DNA from: Sedimenticola sp. | Lineage (GTDB): Bacteria > Pseudomonadota > Gammaproteobacteria > Chromatiales > Chromatiaceae | DNA: 63,348 nucleotides | Reading direction: 5' to 3' | Assembly: GCA_011051655.1 (NCBI GenBank) | Contig: DRKS01000017.1 | Coordinates: forward strand, 1-63,348 | In this document: positions 35,315-43,878 of the stretch, in pieces | Layout: every line of letters starts with the position of its first letter | Numbering within the stretch: the first letter of the stretch is position 1 | Position numbers and translations under genes: made by a program | The notes under the pieces: model-generated | Told to the model about the DNA's origin: nothing | Databases searched by the model: none | What the model saw: the letters and a program-made list of their open reading frames with translations, nothing else

Positions 35315-36477
35315 TATTTGACACTCTCCTGTAGTATTTCTGCTAGTTTCCGCATCACAATATCATTGTCCATTTCTGATACACGTTCTCTAGCTTTCTC
35401 TTCCATATAGACAAGCTCATTGCGATGCTTTATAGCTTGCCTAAGTGCATCACATATTGATTCTTCATTAGCTACGTCAAATAACCAGCCTGTCTCCCCC
35501 TTTTCAATCAACTCACTGGCGCCATTATATGGGGTTGTAAGAACTGGGCAGCCACAGGCCATCGCCTCCAGTACAACTAAGCTGAATAAATCTTGAAGTG
35601 TAGGTAACACAAAAATATCACATCCAATAAATGCAGCCCTCATGTCCGAATATGACAAGTGGCCAAGAAAATTAATTTCCTTCATGGAATGGAGTTCTAC
35701 ATAAGCTTTTGCCTCTAATTCCTGGCTGCCAGTTCCCGCTACTAACAGAATTGACTTATTGCGTTCCGCCGAAGTAAGTTTTGCCCACCCCCGAAGCAGC
35801 GGCATAACACCCTTACCCGGTATCAATGCACCAGCGAAAAGGAAAATAACCTGATCTGATACGCCGAGTTTCTCCTTAAAATCATCTTTTATTTTTTGAT
35901 CCGGCTTAAACCACTTTAAATCCACACTCCATGATGTTCTTCGTACTCGATTCTGTGCAACAATCTTTGACAAGAATTCTGTAGCCATTTCGCTGTAAGC
36001 TAAAAATAGATCTGCTTGCCGATAAACAAATGTCTTAAAGAATTTTACAATGGTACTTTTATTACGAATTGAATGCGGTGTATCCTCAACTGTAAGATAA
36101 ATTTTGTAGCCTAGAAATGGCTTCAGCGGCAAGCTAAATAATAGTTGTGTAGCATTACAAACAACCACAACTGACGGTCTATGCCGCCAAAGCGCTAAAG
36201 GGAGTCGCCATGGCACAGATCGCATACCCTTTATCTCGTATCCGAGGTCGGGATACATCCTATGATTTGATAAAATCAAGCTTTGCCACACTTCTACCAC
36301 AACACCAGGAATTGGCTGAGGGCGCCATCCAGGGCGGTTTGCTAATTCTGCAGACTCAAGTAGCAACACAATCTCAATATCGGAATATGAGGCTAACTTT
36401 TTGAGACGCTCTGTTAGATAAGGCGACTGAATCGGCAACACAAACAGTATTTTGGTTTTAACAAAGCGCTTATCCAC
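35314..36477 (-). CDS. GT4 family glycosyltransferase
   Basis: 387 residues, GT-B fold. The N-terminal half has SYSDIEIVLLLESAELA and a predicted membrane-associated patch around LPLALWRHRPSVVVVCNATQLLFSLPL. The C-terminal donor site is LQDLFSLVVLEAMACGCPVLTTPYNGASELIEKGETGWLF with the E-x7-E pattern degraded to D-x6-E. It is directly followed by another GT4 gene and begins five bases after the polymerase-like gene. Sugar specificity unknown. Confidence 0.87.
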   Translation of the reverse strand: MDKRFVKTKILFVLPIQSPYLTERLKKLASYSDIEIVLLLESAELANRPGWRPQPIPGVVVEVWQSLILSNHRMYPDLGYEIKGMRSVPWRLPLALWRHRPSVVVVCNATQLLFSLPLKPFLGYKIYLTVEDTPHSIRNKSTIVKFFKTFVYRQADLFLAYSEMATEFLSKIVAQNRVRRTSWSVDLKWFKPDQKIKDDFKEKLGVSDQVIFLFAGALIPGKGVMPLLRGWAKLTSAERNKSILLVAGTGSQELEAKAYVELHSMKEINFLGHLSYSDMRAAFIGCDIFVLPTLQDLFSLVVLEAMACGCPVLTTPYNGASELIEKGETGWLFDVANEESICDALRQAIKHRNELVYMEEKARERVSEMDNDIVMRKLAEILQESVK

Positions 36478-36482
36478 AAATT

Positions 36483-37862
36483 TTACCTGGCATTATAATT
36501 TCCCATTTGCTTCACTATCCCTCCCCCTATTCCCAAAAAAAACAAAAGAATAATCGTTGTAGGCAACATATCATCCACAGCAAATATAGTGTCCACGCTA
36601 TAGCCTGCAACAAGGCGCTCCATTAACAGCAATGATACTAGTATTACAATATCTTTCTGAAATGGTGATCCAGAAACAGCAATCCAGCGAATATTATGGC
36701 AAACGGCAACCAGCCATAAAGCAAGCAAAACAAGTCCAATCAGCCCAAGCTCTCCTATGATATGGAAATAGATATTATGGCCATAATTCAAAAGGCTTAC
36801 TCCTTTTTGCAGAAGCATACGATACCCATTCGGTCCAAAACCAAATATTGCATCCTCTAGATGCTCCCTCCAGTACAGTATTGTTAATTCATTATTCTTA
36901 ACCCTGTAAGAACCCGTTCCTACCACTTCGCCTTGAAACTGTCCTATGTAATCTGTCCCTAAAAATCGCTCAGCCGTTTTGCTTTCTAGAACCGTTCCTT
37001 CGAGCTGGAAAACAAAAATCAGAAGAACAAGCAATCCAATCAACCACGAACCATACCTTCTCAGCCCTCTTATCAAGCCGGCATAATGCCATACGAATCC
37101 TCCAACTCCTAAAGTAACAATAATCGCAATAAGGTCAGACCGCGACCATGACCCGAACACCACTAGCAAGCTGAGTCCAAATAATACAAAATACATCAGC
37201 TTTCGCTTTGAGTACCTTAGTAGGAAAAGAGCAAGCAGCATTCCTGCGTACCCAATAAGAGCTACTGTCGCCGAATTACTCCCAAGATATGTCCGAAATA
37301 GCGTTGATGATTCCCACGATCTACTATAGATATACGCGCGCCCAGTGGCATTGCTAGCAGACAGATCAACAAAACCTTGTTGATGCAATACGGCAAACAC
37401 CATATATACTAATAACACGCCCCCTAGTATCTTCAAGCATCGAAATAGCTCAATTTCACCAAGTGGCCGCGAATAGAATACGAGCAATACGATACAAAAT
37501 AGCACCCATCGAAATGCGCCGTATAAGATAAAGTTATTATAATAGCCGTAATCTTGGTGGAGTACGGCAATGGCTGTTCTAATAGCGGCATAAACAACAA
37601 CCAGCATAAAAATGAATATCTCAATACGACGCCTTTTTAAATAAAGCGGCCACTTTTCCCAAACAAAGTATCTAAAGAATGTCAGCACAATAATTATATC
37701 TACCGGAAATAGCCCAGAGGATGCGGTATTCCCAAGCATTATAATTGGCACATTCCATAATGTGCTACTAACCACCGCGATTAAAACTCCCGCATATGAA
37801 CGCGCCCTCAGCACATAAATAGAGAGTACTGCCGTTAGGCCCCACGTCAATAACAGCCACAT
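36483..37862 (-). CDS. O-antigen polymerase/ligase-like membrane protein (first of two)
   Basis: 459 residues with about 10-12 hydrophobic segments. A longer external loop precedes FGPNGYRMLLQKGVSLLNYGHNIYFHIIGELGLIGLVLLAL; the H-N-x-Y/F-x5-G-E-x-G pattern is typical of Wzy/WaaL-type proteins. In a Wzx/Wzy pathway such a protein polymerises the lipid-linked repeat at the periplasmic face. It lies among the glycosyltransferases and is AT-rich. A second polymerase-like protein lies at 40604-42034. Confidence 0.82.
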   Translation of the reverse strand: MWLLLTWGLTAVLSIYVLRARSYAGVLIAVVSSTLWNVPIIMLGNTASSGLFPVDIIIVLTFFRYFVWEKWPLYLKRRRIEIFIFMLVVVYAAIRTAIAVLHQDYGYYNNFILYGAFRWVLFCIVLLVFYSRPLGEIELFRCLKILGGVLLVYMVFAVLHQQGFVDLSASNATGRAYIYSRSWESSTLFRTYLGSNSATVALIGYAGMLLALFLLRYSKRKLMYFVLFGLSLLVVFGSWSRSDLIAIIVTLGVGGFVWHYAGLIRGLRRYGSWLIGLLVLLIFVFQLEGTVLESKTAERFLGTDYIGQFQGEVVGTGSYRVKNNELTILYWREHLEDAIFGFGPNGYRMLLQKGVSLLNYGHNIYFHIIGELGLIGLVLLALWLVAVCHNIRWIAVSGSPFQKDIVILVSLLLMERLVAGYSVDTIFAVDDMLPTTIILLFFLGIGGGIVKQMGNYNAR

Positions 37863-37889
37863 ATGGCTACAACCCCCACAGATTAACCA

Positions 37890-39134
37890 TCAGCTTTTCG
37901 CTGACTTAAACCTTTCTAAAGTACGGTTATAAAACTCTAGTTGTTTTTGAACAACAGTTTTGATATCAAATTTTTCACATACCTTTCGTTCTGCTGCCAC
38001 TCTAATATTACGTCTTTTTTCTTCAGAAAGACTAAGAACATAGTTGATTTTTTGCTTTAATTTTTCAACATTTTTTGGGACCACTAGAAAACCATCCACA
38101 CCATCATCGATAATCTCTGCCATGCCTCCTGCATTACTTCCAATTACTAGTGCTTGCGCCGCCATTGCTTCAATACATACCAAGCCAAATGGTTCCCACC
38201 ATGATGGAAAAATCACTAAATCAGCATTAGCATAATAGCTACCCAGATGAACACGAGGGATTTCTCCAGGCAAATCTAGCCACTCTCGATACTCATTATG
38301 GTCTTTCGATAGTATTACCAATCTCCTGCCGAGCGCCCCCAACTTTCCGGCAATCATCAATTTTATTTTAAGCCCCTCTTTTCGAAGTTGCCGCACCGCT
38401 TCAACCAATTCCGAAAACCCTTTACCTGAAGTTACTGATCCTGCCGAAAAAATACAAACCGTAGAGCGATCTATACTCACAGACTGGCATTCTTTGTTAT
38501 ACCTCCACTTATCTATGCACACCGTATTTGGTATAACCTCAATATGCTCTGCTGAAACACCTTTAGCACAGGCGCTTTGCTCTACCATCGCTTTTGATGG
38601 TGAACTTATCGCATCTGCCTTTTGAAGAGTTTTCATCTCCTTTAAACCAAAATATCTATTCACTAGAGACTTGGTCCAGGTAATTTCTTGACCGGTTGCA
38701 CGATCAAGTAGTGTTGACCCATGCAATCGTATTACCATAGGAATCTTTCGTACTTGCCGAGCCCAAATGGCTGCTTCATTCCCATACTCTGCAAACTCAA
38801 CAATTTCAACTTCGCCTTTTGAAATGAGCCTATCAAGACGATTTGCAACTTTCCTACGATATTGACCGTAACAGATAATCCTTCTAATGTGAGACCTAAG
38901 CGCAACTATCAATCTGTTTCCGTCATCCATAAAAAAATCTGCACCTTCTAATCGTATAACTCTTACCCCCTCTACCATTGTGTCTGAATGACTCGCCACA
39001 TTATCCGACGCCGCAATAATGATAATCTGGTGGCCAAGTTCCGCCAGATAACGTGCCGTGTCCCACACATAATTTCCAATTCCGCCAACCCTCCTTGATG
39101 GAGGCAGTTCACGAGTAACGAACCCGATCTTCAT
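37890..39134 (-). CDS. GT4 family glycosyltransferase
   Basis: 414 residues, GT-B fold. The N-terminus GFVTRELPPSRRVGGIGNYVW carries the glycine-rich acceptor loop; the donor site is FPSWWEPFGLVCIEAMAAQALVIGSNAGGMAEIIDDGVDGFLV, with E-x7-E intact. The start overlaps the end of the flippase gene by 26 bases. Such GGIG-type GT4 proteins often act on EPS or LPS; the substrate is unknown. Confidence 0.88.
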   Translation of the reverse strand: MKIGFVTRELPPSRRVGGIGNYVWDTARYLAELGHQIIIIAASDNVASHSDTMVEGVRVIRLEGADFFMDDGNRLIVALRSHIRRIICYGQYRRKVANRLDRLISKGEVEIVEFAEYGNEAAIWARQVRKIPMVIRLHGSTLLDRATGQEITWTKSLVNRYFGLKEMKTLQKADAISSPSKAMVEQSACAKGVSAEHIEVIPNTVCIDKWRYNKECQSVSIDRSTVCIFSAGSVTSGKGFSELVEAVRQLRKEGLKIKLMIAGKLGALGRRLVILSKDHNEYREWLDLPGEIPRVHLGSYYANADLVIFPSWWEPFGLVCIEAMAAQALVIGSNAGGMAEIIDDGVDGFLVVPKNVEKLKQKINYVLSLSEEKRRNIRVAAERKVCEKFDIKTVVQKQLEFYNRTLERFKSAKS

Positions 39135-40446
39135 ACATCGCCTCCTCCATAATTTTTTTCAAAACCACTACCCTATAGAGCACTCCAATAAAACCAGCCA
39201 AAAGCACCCCTATACATGCTCCTAAAACATCAAATTTCCATGTGAACAATACCCCTCCTGTAATTGCCACAAATGCTGATAGAACAAGACTTCTAAAACC
39301 TATATCAGTTCGCGCCAAGGCATTCAAAGCAGAATCGACAGGTACGTTGACAAAATTAATCCCTTGTAGGAGAAAGGCAATAAAAACAAGATCTCCAAGA
39401 CCGCTATATCTCTCTGAGTATAGTAAAACAACAATTTCCTCCCCAAAAAACAGGCCAATGGCCGCGAGAATAAATGCAAATGCCGCCATACTTCCTACTG
39501 ACACCAACAAACTATCTCTAAACTTTCGTTTGTCATTACACGTATGAGCAAATTTCGGTAATAGAAACGATGAAAGACCCTGTGCAAGTGGCGCTAACAA
39601 TCTAGCTGCTCCCATCACAACACCAAATTCTGCAACATGTTCTCTAGTAGAAAAAAGCAACAATAACCATGGAAATATTTGAGATGAAAGCATGAATGCA
39701 ATGTTAGACCCCGCAACCCACTTGCCCAGTTGCCAATGGGCTCTAAGGCTACCTACAATCCCTTTTGTCATTAACCCGCTTTCTTTAATAAGTAGAATCC
39801 AAAAAATAGACGAAACTAACAGGTAGGACACTCCAACAATTAGAAATGCCGCATAAACCGTTAGATGGTTATGCATATATAATCCATAAGCTATTACAAC
39901 AAGCAGGGGATTAGCTAGCAAACCTAGCCACATATTTCTTATATTTTTAAGTTTTGCCAAATACGTAAATTTCAGAAAAGAATAAAAGGAATGTCCAATA
40001 GTCGCTGCCAAAACAACCAATACAGTCATCAACTCATTCCCGCCTATTATTTGCAACGGTGTAATGGCATAGCCAAAGAATATAATTATTAAAATACAAA
40101 CAAAAACAAGATGTAGAACCAGAATATTCCCGAAATACTCTTCATTACCACTTTCCAATTTTCTTGGAAATATTATTGCAAATGGCGTCGTAATAAGCGC
40201 TCGCTGAAAACCCAGCAGAATTAGTATGACTGTGTTTGCCAGGAGATAAATGCTAAAACTTTCCTTATCGACTGCGCGCGCAAGAATTGCTCCAAGTAAA
40301 AAGAAAGACAAGCTCCCAACACCCTGGTCTATCAATACGGGCATTGCTTGCTTCATGCTTGTTAATGGAATGCGCTTAATAAGCATCAACAATCCTTCTA
40401 ATCTACTTTCAATTTTTCTATTACTTTCACGAATAGCTGCTAACAA
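39109..40446 (-). CDS. Wzx-type polysaccharide flippase
   Basis: 445 residues with about 12-14 hydrophobic segments spread evenly. It belongs to the MOP/polysaccharide transport type: DQGVGSLSFFLLGAILARAVD at the N-terminus, and FGVVMGAARLLAPLAQGLSSFLLPKFA in the middle. It would flip undecaprenyl-linked repeat units to the periplasm. A start at the second methionine (about residue 21, MLIKRIPL) is also possible. It is followed by the overlapping GT4 gene. Confidence 0.86.
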   Translation of the reverse strand: MLAAIRESNRKIESRLEGLLMLIKRIPLTSMKQAMPVLIDQGVGSLSFFLLGAILARAVDKESFSIYLLANTVILILLGFQRALITTPFAIIFPRKLESGNEEYFGNILVLHLVFVCILIIIFFGYAITPLQIIGGNELMTVLVVLAATIGHSFYSFLKFTYLAKLKNIRNMWLGLLANPLLVVIAYGLYMHNHLTVYAAFLIVGVSYLLVSSIFWILLIKESGLMTKGIVGSLRAHWQLGKWVAGSNIAFMLSSQIFPWLLLLFSTREHVAEFGVVMGAARLLAPLAQGLSSFLLPKFAHTCNDKRKFRDSLLVSVGSMAAFAFILAAIGLFFGEEIVVLLYSERYSGLGDLVFIAFLLQGINFVNVPVDSALNALARTDIGFRSLVLSAFVAITGGVLFTWKFDVLGACIGVLLAGFIGVLYRVVVLKKIMEEAMYEDRVRYS

Positions 40447-40603
40447 TCTGAGCGATTAAATCACGCCTTACTGATTTGCTTGTAATAAGAAACGTTGACA
40501 CACAAGAAACCCTCCGCCAACAAGTAATTTATAATCCTTCTGACCTTCCTCTATTCACGACTAGTTTTTCGCAATTACTTACAACTCACTCATTGCAAAA
40601 CGT

Positions 40604-42034
40604 TTATTTATGCTGAACACGACGTCTATGTCTAATGTTGGTTGCAGCAATCCCCATTCCTAGTAAACACCAGAAATATGCAGCATTAGAAGGGATATGA
40701 AAATTGAAGTCAGCAAATGCATGGATAAGCATAGACATGGTTCCGCAAATGACTCCAAAAAGCACTCCACGGCGAAGTGGATCATGGCATACTGTAAGTT
40801 CCTTCAATAGGCGCTTATAAATCAATAGTAGCGGCAATGCCAATAGAATAAAGCCAACTATACCCTGATCAGCAAGCAGTTCAGCATAGTCATTATGCGC
40901 ATGATCATAGATAAGATGCCCAAGCTCTGGCGTCTTATAAAGAGGAAATATCCATTCATACACACCTGCACCACTACCAAACATGGCATAATCGCTAATA
41001 AGAGGATAGGTCGCTGCCAGAATTTGGCCACGGCTACTTTCTATTCCACCTTTCTCTAGTCTGTGGACAAGGCCATCTACACCAAACCAAAGTGCCGCAC
41101 TAAAAACCAGCAATAAAACGATACTCCCCACATGGGCATCTGAAGAACCGCCCCTTCCAATAAGACGTAACAGGATAATCCCTACAGTTAAAGCAGCAAA
41201 TAATGACAAAACCCCACCCCTAGAAACCGACATAAACAGAGCTGCAAACATTATCAGTACATATAAATAGAGCCTGCTCTGGCCTGATAGGAGAAAGCTC
41301 ATCCAGCCACGCAGCCTGGCTTTGAAACTTGGATAAAATTGCTGTTGTTTTTTTTGCGCTAAAATCAAGCCTAGCGCTAATGGAATAACCATTTCCATTA
41401 GGCCAGCAAAATGATTCCTATTTATAAATGTACCTGTTACAACGCGCCCAAACCTATCGTTTTGCGCGAAATGCCAAAGCTGCCCATTTGTATATACATT
41501 CACAAGTCCAAATAATGCCTCGGCGGTGCCCACATATACTATAAGCATCGCAAGCTGGTTCAAGCGTTGACGACTATTTACAAGCGTAATTGTCAGCAAA
41601 AACAGGATAATGTAGGCCGCAGCCTTTAAAAAAGCTTGCAGAGTTTCGCCTTGATCCAAACTAAGCGGTAAAGAGCTTGGAAGATTATCTCCTAATAGAT
41701 AACGATAAAGCTCAATGGACGTTGGACTCAATGATCCTAAGGTGTTTAGTTGCATAGGAAAAGTTTGGAACAAGTGGTAAACGATCCAAACAGCTAATAG
41801 AACATACAGCAATCCATGCTTTCTTAGTATACGGGGCAGCGGCATTCTGCCCATCATGTGAACAACAATCAAACCCGCAGCCAAAACAAATATCAATAGC
41901 TCCATTAAAGACCACGACCAACCCCGGTTGCTACCTAGAGGGATAGGCAACCACGCAACGACTACAAGCAGCATCCAGAAGAGTATGCGTTGGGGTGTTC
42001 TAGTCACTTGATCTTCTAAAATTTGGGTAGCCAT
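40604..42034 (-). CDS. O-antigen polymerase/ligase family protein (second of two)
   Basis: 476 residues from ATG 42034, preferred over a TTG at 42052 because TTAGGCG lies just upstream and the overlap with the previous gene is avoided. About 11 membrane segments. Visible Wzy_C/O-antigen ligase features are TGTFINRNHFAGLMEMVIPLALGLIL and YDHAHNDYAELLADQGIVGFILLALPLLL. It is directly downstream of the VpsP-like gene, with which this kind of polymerase is commonly paired, so it is the better candidate for the locus's own polymerase. Confidence 0.85.
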   Translation of the reverse strand: MATQILEDQVTRTPQRILFWMLLVVVAWLPIPLGSNRGWSWSLMELLIFVLAAGLIVVHMMGRMPLPRILRKHGLLYVLLAVWIVYHLFQTFPMQLNTLGSLSPTSIELYRYLLGDNLPSSLPLSLDQGETLQAFLKAAAYIILFLLTITLVNSRQRLNQLAMLIVYVGTAEALFGLVNVYTNGQLWHFAQNDRFGRVVTGTFINRNHFAGLMEMVIPLALGLILAQKKQQQFYPSFKARLRGWMSFLLSGQSRLYLYVLIMFAALFMSVSRGGVLSLFAALTVGIILLRLIGRGGSSDAHVGSIVLLLVFSAALWFGVDGLVHRLEKGGIESSRGQILAATYPLISDYAMFGSGAGVYEWIFPLYKTPELGHLIYDHAHNDYAELLADQGIVGFILLALPLLLIYKRLLKELTVCHDPLRRGVLFGVICGTMSMLIHAFADFNFHIPSNAAYFWCLLGMGIAATNIRHRRRVQHK

Positions 42035-42045
42035 TTCGCCTAATA

Positions 42046-42789
42046 TTACCAAGTCTTATTAAGGCGTTTACGTTTATCTAAATTCTGCTTTAAAGTCTCA
42101 CGATTACGATCGAGAGCCAACATATCAGCGAGTTCTTCTTCCAACTTAAAATCAACAATGGCTTTTTTAACCAGCCTACGCTGATACCACAAAGCATTCT
42201 CAATAATCCCCCGCAGCAGATAACGCTGTTCTATATCCACGTGCCTCCATTGGGATAAGCCCAGCCAGATTACTCGTTGCTGAACAGCCCCCTCAAGAGG
42301 CGCCAATACCGACGCCTTCTCCAACGCATCTATACCTCCAGAATAAAGCTGCTGGTTTAATATTAGGCTATTCGCAAGATGCACCCAGGCCATCCCCCAA
42401 GATGGTCTGATATCTATCGCCTCTCTAAAATGCTGAATCGCCTCTTCCCGGTGCTTATGCGCTAACTCGGTCCACAGAGGGTATTGCATGGCTTGCCACT
42501 CAGCGAAGCGGCCTCGATCAAAAGCGATATCTGCATTTTGCTTATTCAGTGATTGGGCCTTTGCCAGCAGTCTGCCCAGCCGATCCATTTCTTCTTCAGA
42601 GGGTATTGGTTTGCCTTCTGACCAACTGTTCATAATTGATCTTGGTTGCGCCACCAACACCTCTGCCCAGCCCCATCTAAAGGCCCAGGCGGCGAGAAAA
42701 ATAATTAATACCAACAGTAGGACATGAGTAACGCAGCCCGCGAATCCCAGGGTGGTCTTACTGTGATCTTGTGCTTGGATAGCAGACAT
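42046..42789 (-). CDS. VpsP-like EPS biosynthesis protein with one membrane helix
   Basis: 247 residues. A membrane helix (about 20-40) precedes a periplasmic or cytosolic region with TPR-like helices (HFREAIDIRPSWGMAWVHLANSLI, about 118-141) and a charged C-terminal tail (about 190-247). Proteins of this layout occur next to polymerase and kinase genes of EPS loci such as vpsP in Vibrio; function unknown. It is a candidate accessory to the polymerase that follows 11 bases later. The family assignment is from layout and context. Confidence 0.65.
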   Translation of the reverse strand: MSAIQAQDHSKTTLGFAGCVTHVLLLVLIIFLAAWAFRWGWAEVLVAQPRSIMNSWSEGKPIPSEEEMDRLGRLLAKAQSLNKQNADIAFDRGRFAEWQAMQYPLWTELAHKHREEAIQHFREAIDIRPSWGMAWVHLANSLILNQQLYSGGIDALEKASVLAPLEGAVQQRVIWLGLSQWRHVDIEQRYLLRGIIENALWYQRRLVKKAIVDFKLEEELADMLALDRNRETLKQNLDKRKRLNKTW

Positions 42790-42961
42790 GGTCAGTTATG
42801 GAGCACGCTCTCATGCACCGGAGGGTGGTGTACTAAGAGACGCAAAAATGATGTTTTACCCAAAATGCCGTCATAGCAATCAGTCGCTGTTTTGATGAAT
42901 CCCCCTCAATCCCCCTTTACTAAAGGGGGAAGCCGCTGAAGGATGATAGCTTCCTCCACCA
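42790..42961. repeat. Gap with REP-like CCCCC hairpin
   Basis: 172 bases between the VpsP-like and phosphatase genes. A 9-bp stem CCCCCTTTA/TAAAGGGGG (42911-42919 with 42921-42929), preceded by another CCCCCTC block, resembles the smaller palindrome at 23503-23535. The gap also marks the change from GC-rich (right) to AT-rich (left) sequence. Confidence 0.65.
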
Positions 42962-43684
42962 TTAAGATAATCCTTCCAGCAAAGCCCTTGGGTTTGTTTC
43001 CACTAAGCTTCCAGCGGCAGGTTCGCCGACAATTTCAGCCGCCGCCTTGTAGCCGGCTCCCAGGTCCGGCGGGCGATAGGCGGGGTTGTGACAATCCGTG
43101 GCCAGCAGGGTTACCTTGCCCGCCCGCAACAGCTCTACGGCCAGTTTGTGTGCTTCGGCTCCAAACTGGCCATTGAGGCTTCCTGATGTGATTTGAACCA
43201 GGCAACCGGCATCGAGGAATGGCTTGAGTTTAGTGGTATCGCCCTGTAATCCCCGGTTTCGTTCCGGGTGGGCGATCATGGGGATAATGCCCTGTTTCAA
43301 CAGCCATTGAACGAGGTTTATCGAACCTGCCGGGATTTGGTTGTGAGGGAACTCCATGAGAAACACCCGATGCCCTTCCCACGAGCCCAGCCAGGGGATG
43401 GCGTCGGACTGCACCAGTTGCAGGACTTCCGGGCCTATTCTTACCTCCGCCGCCAGCCGCAGCTCGATATCAATGCCATTCTCACGAACGAGCTGCTCGA
43501 AACAAGCCAGTCTATCCCGGAGGAAAGGCAGCGTATTGTCGTAGACGCCGGGCTGGATGTGAGGGGTCAGGACCTGGGTTTTGATTCCATCTTCGGCCGC
43601 CAGCGCCAGCATTTGCAGGGCCGCCGCATCATCCTCGGCGCCATCATCCACCCCCGGCAGTATATGGCTGTGCATGTCGATCAT
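42962..43684 (-). CDS. CpsB/CapC-type PHP-domain tyrosine phosphatase
   Basis: 240 residues. PHP-fold metal-dependent phosphatase: MIDMHSHILPGVDDGAED at the N-terminus (H-x-H metal site), LTPHIQPGVY, MIAHPERNRGLQGD and LATDCHN. In Gram-positive and many proteobacterial systems it dephosphorylates the BY-kinase and so controls chain length and export. It lies immediately downstream of the BY-kinase, after a ~195-base gap with repeats. Confidence 0.93.
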   Translation of the reverse strand: MIDMHSHILPGVDDGAEDDAAALQMLALAAEDGIKTQVLTPHIQPGVYDNTLPFLRDRLACFEQLVRENGIDIELRLAAEVRIGPEVLQLVQSDAIPWLGSWEGHRVFLMEFPHNQIPAGSINLVQWLLKQGIIPMIAHPERNRGLQGDTTKLKPFLDAGCLVQITSGSLNGQFGAEAHKLAVELLRAGKVTLLATDCHNPAYRPPDLGAGYKAAAEIVGEPAAGSLVETNPRALLEGLS

Positions 43685-43878
43685 GGCGGTTACGGTTTAC
43701 TGCCGTTTGCGGTAGTTGGAAACGGCGGGTCGCCCCCCCTAAACCAGGACAGGATTAACAGGATTTTTCAGGGTTGACAGGATTACGTGAACGAACGACA
43801 CAAAGCCTGTAAGTCCTGTCATTTCTTGAGAGCAGGCGACGGGGCCCTCTCCCACAAACGGTTATCTGCATTTTTGCA
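43685..43878. repeat. Gap with GACAGGATT repeats
   Basis: 194 bases. The motif GACAGGATTAACAGGATTTT (from about 43749) is followed by GACAGGATTACG and later AAGTCCTGTCA in inverted sense. The core GACAGGATTAACAGG recurs at 56061-56075. No coding potential is seen. Confidence 0.6.

Noticed and set aside
34127-40446. Prophage or integrative element as source of the AT-rich block
   Set aside because: No integrase, transposase, att-like direct repeats or phage genes seen; content is purely polysaccharide biosynthesis.
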